Source: JBCAWW01 sp039024315 (GTDB lineage: Bacteria; Bacteroidota; Bacteroidia; J057). Taken from it: a stretch of 14,697 nt of DNA. The stretch covers positions 1-14,697 of the forward strand of contig JBCCQN010000202.1 in the NCBI GenBank assembly GCA_039024315.1, written 5' to 3'. Shown piece after piece: positions 6,536 to 14,016 of the stretch. The notes beneath the pieces were generated by a model. The model had not been told where the DNA came from, did not search any database, and saw only the letters and a list, made by a program, of their open reading frames with translations. The position numbers were made by a program, and so were the translations under genes. Within the stretch, counting starts at the first letter, position 1; every line of letters starts with the position of its first letter.

Positions 6536-7203
6536 AATCGCCAAGAGATGACCAACCCGCTTAGCATAGAAAGGCTGTTGAAGTATTTATCATCCAGCTC
6601 GCCGCTATCAGTGAGGGTCCGGCCAATTGAAGGATTGGGATCATAATAGTAGGCTTCCCAACTGCCGATCCGGTGATTCCAATTGAGCTGCTGTTGAAAT
6701 TCGCATCCGAGATATAACTGCTTCCATAAACGGTACTTAAGCCCAATCCCTGGGCGCAAACTGATGGTAGAAACCTCTCCCCACGAAGCAGCTCCCTTAC
6801 GCAACTTGGCATCACTTGAGCTCCCCGCATAATCCCTTTGCGAATATCCTAAATCCGTGAGGGCATAGAACTCAAACTTTTGAAAGGCTAAGGCATACTG
6901 TAAACCTAGCGCTCCATAGTGTATTTGATTGTTACTGTTGGCCGGATAAGCTGTCCCAGAGCCTAGGCGTCGCTTAGTAGAGCGCCATGCGTAGATTGCT
7001 CTCACCCCTAAGTTTTTGTAAGAAAAAGTATAACGCAAGGATGGTTCAAAAACCCGATTATCTATATCTAGCGAGATTGGATCAGTCCTAATGGTAGTGA
7101 AACCTAATTCATGCTGCTGGGCATGAAGGGGTTGACTTTGCCCAAAGACCATCAAAAATACTACGATTGTACTTAGGCGTGATATGAGCTTGAAAGTGTT
7201 CAT
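6532..7203 (-). CDS. Small outer-membrane beta-barrel-like protein
   Basis: A 223-residue exported protein. The ATG at 7203 is chosen over an in-frame upstream ATG at 7293, because it gives a clean signal peptide (MNTFKLISRL, hydrophobic core, LHAQQ near residue 30). The mature part is rich in alternating polar/hydrophobic strands with many Tyr and Trp, for example FEPSLRYTFSYKNLGVRAIY, HYGALGLQYALAFQKFEFYAL, ISLRPGIGLKYRLWKQLYLG and CEFQQQLNWNHR. It ends in WRF, and a C-terminal aromatic is typical of outer-membrane barrels. The strand pattern suggests 8 or so strands, as in small OmpA/OmpX-like or OMP_b-brl proteins. No specific function can be given. It overlaps the end of the GSCFA gene and is divergent from rmuC. 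Confidence 0.7.
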   Translation of the reverse strand: MNTFKLISRLSTIVVFLMVFGQSQPLHAQQHELGFTTIRTDPISLDIDNRVFEPSLRYTFSYKNLGVRAIYAWRSTKRRLGSGTAYPANSNNQIHYGALGLQYALAFQKFEFYALTDLGYSQRDYAGSSSDAKLRKGAASWGEVSTISLRPGIGLKYRLWKQLYLGCEFQQQLNWNHRIGSWEAYYYDPNPSIGRTLTDSGELDDKYFNSLSMLSGLVISWRF

Positions 7204-7508
7204 GAGTTTGCTGATAATGTCTTGCAAAGAGAAAATGTGTTTTCGAGAGGTAAATCTCCCTCCTTTTATGCAGAAACGAAAAAGGGAATCCAATGCGTTG
7301 GGTCGGCTCCCCCTCGCACCAAGCTTAGCCAGTAGGCTAAGCTGAGCGAGAGTAAAAAACTTAGGGTATGATCAGGTTTTGCCTATCGGTTAGTATTTGT
7401 CGTCTCCTTAGACCCCTAGAGCCTTCAAATCTGAACAACAAATAACCCCAAAGCTCAAATCCTAATTTTATTAGCTTTTTTGCTCAAATTATCTGTATTT
7501 AAATTTCT
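7204..7508. other. Divergent intergenic region with a composite hairpin
   Basis: A 305-nt spacer between divergent genes, presumably holding both promoters. No exact TAnnTTTG element is found. Its clearest feature is a two-part stem at 7313-7350: outer CTCGC/GCGAG (7313-7317 with 7346-7350), a 4 x 2 internal loop, then a perfect 9-bp inner stem AGCTTAGCC/GGCTAAGCT (7322-7330 with 7335-7343) and loop AGTA. No T-run follows on either strand, so it is not a standard terminator. It could be a leader structure, a protein site or a small structured repeat. Confidence 0.6.
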
Positions 7509-8690
7509 ATGTTTGATTGGCTTTCGCTGGGACTAGGATTGACCTTGGGCTTGCTCATCGGGGGACTCTGCGCTTTGCAGGTATATCTTCGTCGTCAGCG
7601 CGGCTTCGCCGAACTCGCAGACAAGGTCGCCAGACTAGAAACAACCAATGCGCAGTTAGAAAAAAGCGTTTTGCAAGGCAGTAAGCTAGAAGCTCAGATG
7701 AAAACGGAGTTTACCCAACTCGCTCAACAAGTCTTGGAGCAAAACCGTAGCCAACTGATTGAGCAAAGTCAACAAAGTATCGGCGGTTTGTTAGCCCCTC
7801 TCCGAGAACGCTTATCCGACTTTTCTAAAAAGGTAGAAGACAGCTACCAGCAGGAGGCACGAGAGCGCTTTCATCTCCAAAAAGAAATCCAACAACTCGT
7901 CCAGCTCAACCAACATATGAGCGAAGAGGCTCGCAATCTGACTCGTGCCCTTAAAGGCGATAGCAAAACTCAAGGCAATTGGGGCGAATTAGTATTGACC
8001 CGCGTGCTAGAAAGTAGCGGTCTAAGAGAGGGAGAAGAGTTTGTCGTACAAGGCAAGGAACTCAGCCTACGCAATGAAGCGGGTCGTCGGCTGCAGCCAG
8101 ATGTAATCATCAAACTGCCAGAGGACAAGCACTTAATCGTCGACGCCAAAGTATCCCTCACTGCTTATGAACGCTATGTCGAAGCCGATGATCCGACGGT
8201 CAAGCAAGCGGCCCTTAAGCAGCATCTACATTCGATCAATCAGCATGTACAACAATTGAGCGATAAGCATTATTCTACACTTAGTGGCCTCAACTCCCCT
8301 GATTTTGTGCTGCTTTTTATGCCGATTGAACCGGCCTTTAGTCTTGCCATACAGCATCAAGCCAATCTTTTTGCCCATGCTTGGGAGCGCAAAATAGTTT
8401 TAGTCAGTCCCACTACCCTCTTAGCCACACTCAAGACCGTAGCCAGTATTTGGAAACTAGAGCAACAAAATGCCAATGCAGAGGAAATCGCCCTACGAGG
8501 AGGCGCCCTCTACGATAAGTTTGTCAGTTTTGTAGAAGAGTTAGACAAAGTCGGGCAACAAATAGATCGAACCCAAAGAATCTATCAAGGAGCCATGCTC
8601 AAACTCAAAGACGGGACGGGTAATTTGATTCGCAGAGCAGAGCAGCTCAGAGAGCTCGGGGTAAAGCACAAGAAGCGTCTCAAAAATTAG
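7509..8690 (+). CDS. rmuC: DNA recombination protein RmuC
   Basis: A 393-residue RmuC homologue, slightly shorter than the E. coli protein. Residues about 5-27 are one membrane-spanning or anchoring helix (LSLGLGLTLGLLIGGLCALQ). Residues about 35-145 are Gln/Glu-rich and helical, predicted coiled coil. The core domain starts with KGDSKTQGNWGE (G156-N-W-G-E160) and includes LIVDAKVSLTAYERYVEAD (Asp212, Lys214), which fits the proposed PD-(D/E)xK nuclease fold, and then VLLFMPIEPAF and LVSPTTLLATLKTVASIW, all strongly conserved in RmuC. The family limits rearrangements at inverted repeats; its biochemistry is not fully known. The TAG stop is inside a 16-nt palindrome. fabH begins 106 nt later. 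Confidence 0.95.
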   Translation: MFDWLSLGLGLTLGLLIGGLCALQVYLRRQRGFAELADKVARLETTNAQLEKSVLQGSKLEAQMKTEFTQLAQQVLEQNRSQLIEQSQQSIGGLLAPLRERLSDFSKKVEDSYQQEARERFHLQKEIQQLVQLNQHMSEEARNLTRALKGDSKTQGNWGELVLTRVLESSGLREGEEFVVQGKELSLRNEAGRRLQPDVIIKLPEDKHLIVDAKVSLTAYERYVEADDPTVKQAALKQHLHSINQHVQQLSDKHYSTLSGLNSPDFVLLFMPIEPAFSLAIQHQANLFAHAWERKIVLVSPTTLLATLKTVASIWKLEQQNANAEEIALRGGALYDKFVSFVEELDKVGQQIDRTQRIYQGAMLKLKDGTGNLIRRAEQLRELGVKHKKRLKN

Positions 8691-8703
8691 GCCTTAAGGC
8701 CTA
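8688..8703. repeat. 16-nt perfect palindrome over the rmuC stop codon
   Basis: TAGGCCTTAAGGCCTA is its own reverse complement and begins with the rmuC stop codon. As RNA it could form a 6-bp stem with loop TTAA. On the plus strand it is followed by an A-rich run; on the minus strand by AATTTTTG, so it would terminate minus-strand transcription better than the two plus-strand genes around it. Confidence 0.6.
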
Positions 8704-8796
8704 TAAAAAATAAGCCGAAAGATTGGAATTGATTTTGAAAAGCCCCTTTTTTGCATCCGTCGCTTTTCTCGACACCGTTCAAACTTTTCTTTTCTT

Positions 8797-9780
8797 ATGA
8801 AGCGTACCGCTGCTATCACCGCCGTTGGTGGTTATGTGCCCCCCAAAATCTTGACCAATGCCGATCTTGAAAAGATGGTTGATACCAACGATCAGTGGAT
8901 CAGGGAACGTACTGGTATAGCCGAGCGTAGAGTCCTCGAGGATGGCAAAGCTACCTCTGATATGGCCGTAGAAGCCATCAAAGAAATGCTTTCCAAGACC
9001 CACTACGGGCCAGAGGATATAGACTTGATCATTGTGGCTACGGTAACCCCAGATCATGTATTTCCTGCTACTGGCAATATTGTTCAGGATAAGATTGGAG
9101 CTAAAAACGCTTGGAGCTTTGACCTTAGCGCGGCTTGTTCGGGCTTCCTTTATGCCCTGACTACAGGGGCTAAGTTTATTGAAAGTGGTGCGCACCAGCG
9201 GGTGGTCGTCGTTGGCGCAGACAAGATGACGGCGATTATCGATTATACCGACCGTAATACCTGTATATTATTTGGCGATGGTGCTGGCTGTGTGCTGCTG
9301 GAGCCCAATGAGGAAGGTTATGGTGTCATAGACTCAAAGTTGAAGACTGATGGCTCCGGTCGGGAGTTTTTAAATATGAAAGCGGGGGGCAGCATGTACC
9401 CTGCTACAATCGAAAGCGTGCAAAATCGCGAACACTTTGCCTATCAAGAAGGGCGGACCGTCTTTAAGCATGCTGTCAAGGGGATGGCTGATATTACCGC
9501 TGAGGTCATGGAAGCCAATAAGCTCAAAGGAGAAGACATCGCATGGCTGGTACCACACCAAGCCAACCTTCGCATTATTGATGCAACCGCTCGTAGAGCG
9601 AACATCCCATCCGAAAAAGTGATGATCAATATTTCTCGTTATGGCAATACCACGGCGGGGACCATTCCCCTTTGTCTTTGGGAATGGGAAAAGCAACTCA
9701 ATAAAGGGGACAAACTCATGCTAGCCGCCTTTGGTGGTGGCTTTACTTGGGGTGCCGCCTATCTCAAATGGGCTTATTGA
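8797..9780 (+). CDS. fabH: Beta-ketoacyl-ACP synthase III
   Basis: A 327-residue FabH of standard length. It condenses a short acyl-CoA, usually acetyl-CoA or a branched primer, with malonyl-ACP to start fatty-acid synthesis in the cytoplasm. The catalytic triad is complete: Cys114 in LSAACSGFLYAL, His254 in VPHQANLRI and Asn284 in YGNTTAGTIPL. N-terminal GGYVPPKILTN and WIRERTGIAERR, and C-terminal AAFGGGFTWGAAYL, are also classic. Bacteroidota make branched fatty acids, so a branched primer is possible but cannot be read from the sequence. It is not in a plsX/acc cluster here, so the genome may hold another copy. Its last 7 nt overlap the end of the convergent gene. Confidence 0.96.
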   Translation: MKRTAAITAVGGYVPPKILTNADLEKMVDTNDQWIRERTGIAERRVLEDGKATSDMAVEAIKEMLSKTHYGPEDIDLIIVATVTPDHVFPATGNIVQDKIGAKNAWSFDLSAACSGFLYALTTGAKFIESGAHQRVVVVGADKMTAIIDYTDRNTCILFGDGAGCVLLEPNEEGYGVIDSKLKTDGSGREFLNMKAGGSMYPATIESVQNREHFAYQEGRTVFKHAVKGMADITAEVMEANKLKGEDIAWLVPHQANLRIIDATARRANIPSEKVMINISRYGNTTAGTIPLCLWEWEKQLNKGDKLMLAAFGGGFTWGAAYLKWAY

Positions 9781-11288
9781 GGCAACTTGGCGCTACTTAG
9801 GTCGCCAATCAGATCACCATACAACCAATCATGGACCATGCCACGAGTATCTTCAGGCTGGCTCATATGTACGTATTCATTACGGGCGGGGAGGTAGCGA
9901 TAGTCTGCAGACCATATTCTGTGGTTTAGCGCTAACTCGCGCAACGCTTGTCCTAAGTATTCTACCTCAAAGTCTGCCATAATAGGATGGATGGACATCC
10001 TTACCCATCCCGGTCTGATCGAATTGTTGCCTCTTTCGATTTCGCAGTACATTTCTGCTGATTTTTCTTGCGAGATATTGAGCAAATAATGTCCATAGGT
10101 ACCCGCACAAGAGCAGCCACCCCGTACCTGAATACCAAAACGGTCGTTTAGCAGGCGCGTAGCAAGATTGTAATGCAAACCATCAATGTAAAAAGACAAT
10201 ATGCCTAATCGCTCTTTGTGCTGATCTGCCAAAATATTGAAGCCCGGTATATGCTCAACCAATTGCCAAAGTCGGCTCATGATTTCCTGCTCGCGAGCGA
10301 TCATTTTTTCTACTCCCATCTGATCTTTCAGATGCATTGCCAAAGCAGCTTTGATCGTCTGGAGAAAAGGTGGCGTACCCCCATCTTCGCGTACTTCGAT
10401 ATCTGACAAATAGCGATGCTCATCCCAAGGGCTCGTCCAACTGACCGTTCCCCCGCCAGGGAGATCAGGAACTTGGTTGGCATAGAGCTTACTATCAAAT
10501 ACGACCACTCCCGGCGTGCCTGGGCCTCCCAAAAATTTGTGAGGCGAAAAATAGACTGCATCTAGCTTCGCTAATGGATCACCCTCCGGATGCATGTCAA
10601 TTTTGACATAAGGGCCCGCACAGGCAAAATCCACAAAGCACAAACCTCGGTTTCGATGCATGATCCTAGCGATCTCATGATAAGGAGGCTGAATACCCGT
10701 AACATTAGAAGCAGCCGAAACCGCAGCTATTTTGATTTTTCTATCTTGATATTTTACCAATAGGTGCTCCAGATCCTGTAAATCCACCAAACCCTCATCG
10801 GTATGAGCAATACAAACAACCTCTGCAATGGTTTCTAACCAAGAAGTATGATTGGAATGGTGCTCCATATGGGTCACAAACACTATCGGTCGATAAGCAT
10901 GTGGAATCTTAATCTTAGCCTTGTAGGCCTCATGCAGACTCAAACCCAAAATTCTTTGCAACTTGCCTATTGCACCTGTCATCCCCGACTCACTCGTAAG
11001 CAAAACATCCCTCTTATCAGCATTGACATGCTTTTTGATGATATGTAGTGCCTCGTGATAAGCTTGCGTCATAGAAGAACCCGTAATGGTAGTGTCGGTG
11101 TGAGTGTTTCCAACAAATGGTCCCATCAAGTGGGTTAATCGTTCCTCAATTGGCCTGTAGAGGCGGCCACTCGCAGTCCAATCTGCATATACGATCGTCT
11201 GTTGCCCATAGGGACTTTCAAAGGTCTGATTGATACCAATTACATTTTTTCTAAAAGGAGCAAAGTGAGACTCGAGAAAACTAGACAT
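9774..11288 (-). CDS. Class-V aminotransferase-fold PLP enzyme (cysteine-desulfurase-like)
   Basis: A 504-residue PLP-dependent enzyme, longer than a usual cysteine desulfurase (about 400). Fold type I class-V landmarks are in order: YADWTASGRLYRPIE near the N-terminus, HMEHHSNHTSW (140-150, His143 over the cofactor ring), D220 in CFVDFACAGPY, the Schiff-base Lys251 in FSPHKFLGGPGTPG, and a C-terminal active-site loop RGGCSCAGTYGHYLL with Cys392 and Cys394. Cys394 sits about where SufS-type desulfurases have the catalytic Cys. The C-terminal 70 residues or so (RELALNHRIWSADYRYLPAR and beyond) extend past the usual fold. Substrate is unknown; desulfurase, lyase or aminotransferase chemistry are all possible. 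No suf or isc partner lies nearby. It overlaps fabH by 7 nt tail to tail. Confidence 0.88.
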   Translation of the reverse strand: MSSFLESHFAPFRKNVIGINQTFESPYGQQTIVYADWTASGRLYRPIEERLTHLMGPFVGNTHTDTTITGSSMTQAYHEALHIIKKHVNADKRDVLLTSESGMTGAIGKLQRILGLSLHEAYKAKIKIPHAYRPIVFVTHMEHHSNHTSWLETIAEVVCIAHTDEGLVDLQDLEHLLVKYQDRKIKIAAVSAASNVTGIQPPYHEIARIMHRNRGLCFVDFACAGPYVKIDMHPEGDPLAKLDAVYFSPHKFLGGPGTPGVVVFDSKLYANQVPDLPGGGTVSWTSPWDEHRYLSDIEVREDGGTPPFLQTIKAALAMHLKDQMGVEKMIAREQEIMSRLWQLVEHIPGFNILADQHKERLGILSFYIDGLHYNLATRLLNDRFGIQVRGGCSCAGTYGHYLLNISQEKSAEMYCEIERGNNSIRPGWVRMSIHPIMADFEVEYLGQALRELALNHRIWSADYRYLPARNEYVHMSQPEDTRGMVHDWLYGDLIGDLSSAKLPQ

Positions 11289-11307
11289 TGGGGCAGTGGG
11301 TTTTTAC

Positions 11308-11315
11308 TAAAGATA
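11308..11315 (-). promoter_or_regulatory. Possible -7 promoter element for the PLP-enzyme gene
   Basis: TATCTTTA on the minus strand, 19 nt before the ATG at 11288, differs from the Bacteroidota -7 consensus TAnnTTTG only at the last base. A T-rich run lies about 20 nt further upstream, but no exact TTTG is at the -33 position. The spacer to the divergent gene at 11414 is 125 nt and holds no other feature I can support. Confidence 0.35.
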
Positions 11316-11413
11316 CAAAATGCCCGTAGGAAAAATCGCTCTAGTAAGTAGTGAAACTGACAATTCAGGAACACATTTTTGCATTTAGCTTCAGAAATCC
11401 AATTATTGTGCCA

Positions 11414-12373
11414 ATGGAAATAGTTGTTTTAGATGGATACACCGCCAATGCAGGCGATCTAAGTTGGGAACCCATTCAAGCCCTAGGGGAAACCGATATT
11501 TATGATCGTAGTCCCGCCAATACCCTCATCGATCGATGCCGAGGTAAAGAAGCCGTTTTGATAAACAAAGTGGTATTAGATGCCCAAACCTTGGCCCAAC
11601 TGCCTGAATTGCGCTATATCGGTTATCTAGCGACGGGCTATAATACCGTTGATCTAGAGGCCGCCAACAAGCAGGGGATCACTGTTTGCAACGCTCAAGG
11701 CTATAGCTCTCAGTCAGTCGCTCAGCATACGATCGCGATGTTGTTAAATTGGAGCAATGAAATCGCTACTCATACGCAAAGTGTGCAACAAGGCGATTGG
11801 CTCAACGCAGCCGACTGGACCTATCGTAAAACTCCCCTGATCGAACTAGCCGGTAAAACCCTTGGCATCATTGGGCTAGGAAATATTGGCTTACAAACCG
11901 CCAAAATTGCGATGGCAATGGGTATGCACGTCATCGCCTATAACCCTAGTTCCCGTCCTAGCGATGAAGTAGAGTGGGTTGAGCTAGAAGACATATTTCT
12001 ACGTAGTGATGTAGTAAGTTTACATTGCCCCCTCAGCCCCCAAAATGAAGGCATGATTAATCGTTCCCGGCTAGGGAAAATGAAAAAAACAGCCCTCCTA
12101 ATCAATACCGCGAGAGGTGGTCTGATCCAAGAGCAAGAGCTTACCCAAGCCCTCAAAGAGGGGGAGATTGCTGGCGCCGCTCTAGATGTACTCTCGACGG
12201 AGCCCCCACTTCCTAACAATCCGCTTTTGTCTGCCCCTAATTGTCGTATTACTCCCCATATTGCTTGGGCTACAGTGGAGTCCCGAAATCGATTGCTAGA
12301 AATCGTAGGGGCCAATTTGGCGGCCTTTATCAATGGTAATCCCCAAAGTGTAGTAAATCGTCCACTTCTTTAG
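11414..12373 (+). CDS. D-2-hydroxyacid dehydrogenase (glycerate dehydrogenase / hydroxypyruvate reductase-like)
   Basis: A 319-residue NAD(P)-dependent oxidoreductase. The ATG at 11414 is chosen over an upstream in-frame GTG at 11351, because MEIVVLDGYTANAGDLSWEP is the normal beginning of this family. The Rossmann motif GLGNIG is at residues 154-159 (TLGIIGLGNIGLQTA). The catalytic set is complete: Arg234 in NTARGG, Glu263 in LSTEPP and His282 in TPHIAW. The GDLSW N-terminus and overall match fit the HprA/glycerate dehydrogenase group more than SerA (no ACT domain) or lactate dehydrogenase, but the substrate cannot be fixed from sequence alone. It is the first of three closely spaced plus-strand genes. 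Confidence 0.92.
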   Translation: MEIVVLDGYTANAGDLSWEPIQALGETDIYDRSPANTLIDRCRGKEAVLINKVVLDAQTLAQLPELRYIGYLATGYNTVDLEAANKQGITVCNAQGYSSQSVAQHTIAMLLNWSNEIATHTQSVQQGDWLNAADWTYRKTPLIELAGKTLGIIGLGNIGLQTAKIAMAMGMHVIAYNPSSRPSDEVEWVELEDIFLRSDVVSLHCPLSPQNEGMINRSRLGKMKKTALLINTARGGLIQEQELTQALKEGEIAGAALDVLSTEPPLPNNPLLSAPNCRITPHIAWATVESRNRLLEIVGANLAAFINGNPQSVVNRPLL

Positions 12374-12399
12374 TACCTTTATCGGCCAATACTTTGGGT

Positions 12400-13038
12400 A
12401 TGAGAAGGTCGGTAATATTGTTGCTTGGCGTAATTATCTGGTTGACAGGAGGAGTCCTTTTGGCACAAAACATCGCTTGGGATAAGTTGGTAAGCTTCTT
12501 TCAATATCAGGACTCCCTACACGTAAACTTAGATGAGATCTATTTGACACGATTAGAAAACTGGGAAGAGCCCGGACTGTTAGAGCTCCCTCAACATCTG
12601 CGTTCTGAACTGATCCGCCCTTATTATTTTGCTACCCATCCAGGTCAACAGCAAGAAGCTGATTGGATGGCGTCTTCGCTTTATCAGGACGAACTTTACA
12701 GCTATGCCTACCAAGACCTCAAAGAAGGCGGGCATGCGATGATCTTACTCGGTCAAGGCAATCATGGTCCCTATCTCCTCCTCTTGACCTATGACAAACA
12801 AAATGCCTTTCAAGATGCTTTGACATTATATGCGGATTACGCTCGTCAGGGTATGGCAGATCAAACCCGTAGCCAATGGCTTGACAATGAAACCCTCAAA
12901 GTACAGGTTTCGAGTACTTGGGAAGACCAAGCCTTGAGGCAAATAAGGACCGATACAGCCCAGTACTACTACCAAATCCAAGCCAACGGACAAATAGTAG
13001 AATTGCCTCAGATATCCAAAAGAGGACCTAACCGATAG
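12400..13038 (+). CDS. Exported protein of unknown function
   Basis: A 212-residue protein not matching a family I know. The ATG at 12400 is preferred to a TTG two codons earlier. Residues 1-23 form a signal peptide (MRRSVILLLGVIIWLTGGVLLAQ). The mature part is acidic and rich in Tyr, Gln and Leu, with no Cys and no C-terminal sorting domain, so it is probably periplasmic. Phrases such as YLLLLTYDKQNAFQDALTLY and WLDNETLKVQVSSTWED suggest a mixed alpha/beta fold. It starts 26 nt after the dehydrogenase stop and ends 2 nt before the next gene, so it is very likely co-transcribed with two oxidoreductases; no functional link is evident. Confidence 0.75.
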   Translation: MRRSVILLLGVIIWLTGGVLLAQNIAWDKLVSFFQYQDSLHVNLDEIYLTRLENWEEPGLLELPQHLRSELIRPYYFATHPGQQQEADWMASSLYQDELYSYAYQDLKEGGHAMILLGQGNHGPYLLLLTYDKQNAFQDALTLYADYARQGMADQTRSQWLDNETLKVQVSSTWEDQALRQIRTDTAQYYYQIQANGQIVELPQISKRGPNR

Positions 13039-13040
13039 GC

Positions 13041-13988
13041 ATGAATGCGATTTTTTATCAGCAATATGGTGATACTTCTGTACTCGCGTATGGAGAGCAA
13101 CCTATTCCCAATCCGGGGCCAAAAGAAGTGCTGATAAAAGTCCACGCCTCGGCGCTCAATCCGATTGACTGTGAAGTACGCAAAGGCTCTTTTAAAGTCG
13201 TTACGGGTAAGCGCTTTCCTCGCATACCAGGATGTGATTTTGCAGGGGAAATCATCGCCAAAGGAGCTAAAGTAAAACCTTTTCAAGTAGGAGATTTGGT
13301 TTATGGTATGAGCAAAACCTATCGTGGGGGCGCACATGCAGAGTACATCACCATGAACCCCAACGAAATTGGTCTCAAACCTCCTGCTTTATCAATGGTA
13401 GAGGCCGCTGCTCTGCCCCTCGCCGCTTTGACTTCCTTGCAAGCCCTACGTGATCTCGCCCAAATCCAAGCAGGCCAAAAGGTCCTCCTCAATGGTGCTT
13501 CAGGAGGAGTCGGTGTCTTTGCTATCCAACTGGCTAAGGCGATGGGCGCAAATGTGCACGCCACTTGTAGTCATCGTAATATCGAGCTGGTCCAATCATT
13601 GGGAGTAGATCACGCCATCGACTATACCCAAACCGATATCAGAGCGAGCAAAGAACGCTACGAAGTGATTTATGACATTTATGGCAATCAATCCTTTCCA
13701 AGGATCAAACATCTACTGACGACTCAGGGACGTCACATTACGACTATCCCCTCGGCCAAAAACTTTCGCCGCCAATACATCCGTCGCTTTTTCAAACGTA
13801 GCACTCAAGTGGTCTTGGTGGTTTCCAGCACCAAGGATTTGGCTACCCTCGCTCAGTATGTTCACGAAGGTAAATTACGCCCTGTAATCGACCGAGTGCT
13901 CCCCCTTGAAGAGGCCGCCAAAGCCCAAGCTTATCTTGAAACTCGCCGCGCCAAAGGCAAAGTAGTCCTCCAAATAGAAAAGGAGTAA
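13041..13988 (+). CDS. Zinc-independent MDR oxidoreductase (quinone-oxidoreductase-like)
   Basis: A 315-residue medium-chain dehydrogenase/reductase. The N-terminal GroES-like domain shows the usual pattern (VLIKVHASALNPIDCEVRKG, PRIPGCDFAGEI, VGDLVYGM). The Rossmann domain has LLNGASGGVGVFAIQLAKAMGA, the NADPH-binding motif around residues 152-158. The zinc-ligand set of true alcohol dehydrogenases is absent, which places it with quinone oxidoreductase / reticulon-4-interacting-like reductases. Reduction of quinones or alpha,beta-unsaturated carbonyls is the usual role; the substrate is unknown. It begins 2 nt after the preceding stop, third in the operon. Its stop codon is inside a terminator stem. 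Confidence 0.92.
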   Translation: MNAIFYQQYGDTSVLAYGEQPIPNPGPKEVLIKVHASALNPIDCEVRKGSFKVVTGKRFPRIPGCDFAGEIIAKGAKVKPFQVGDLVYGMSKTYRGGAHAEYITMNPNEIGLKPPALSMVEAAALPLAALTSLQALRDLAQIQAGQKVLLNGASGGVGVFAIQLAKAMGANVHATCSHRNIELVQSLGVDHAIDYTQTDIRASKERYEVIYDIYGNQSFPRIKHLLTTQGRHITTIPSAKNFRRQYIRRFFKRSTQVVLVVSSTKDLATLAQYVHEGKLRPVIDRVLPLEEAAKAQAYLETRRAKGKVVLQIEKE

Positions 13989-14016
13989 GAACTTAGGCTC
14001 CTACTCCTTTATTTTT
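13979..14016 (+). terminator. Intrinsic terminator overlapping the stop codon of the MDR gene
   Basis: AAAGGAGTA (13979-13987) pairs perfectly with TACTCCTTT (14002-14010), followed by ATTTTT at 14011-14016. The left arm covers the last codons and most of the TAA stop. The 14-nt loop contains CTCC, which could instead pair with GGAG of the left arm, so an alternative shorter fold exists. It ends the three-gene run. Confidence 0.7.

Noticed and set aside
7204..7293. Upstream ATG at 7293 for the barrel-like protein
   Set aside because: The 30 extra residues are basic and Ser-rich and would bury the signal peptide; the ATG at 7203 fits an exported protein.
7298..7322. A tRNA 3' end suggested by CCCCCTCGCACCA
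   Set aside because: No T-arm consensus TTCRA, no anticodon arm and no 5' acceptor strand at the right distance; the bases belong to the composite hairpin.
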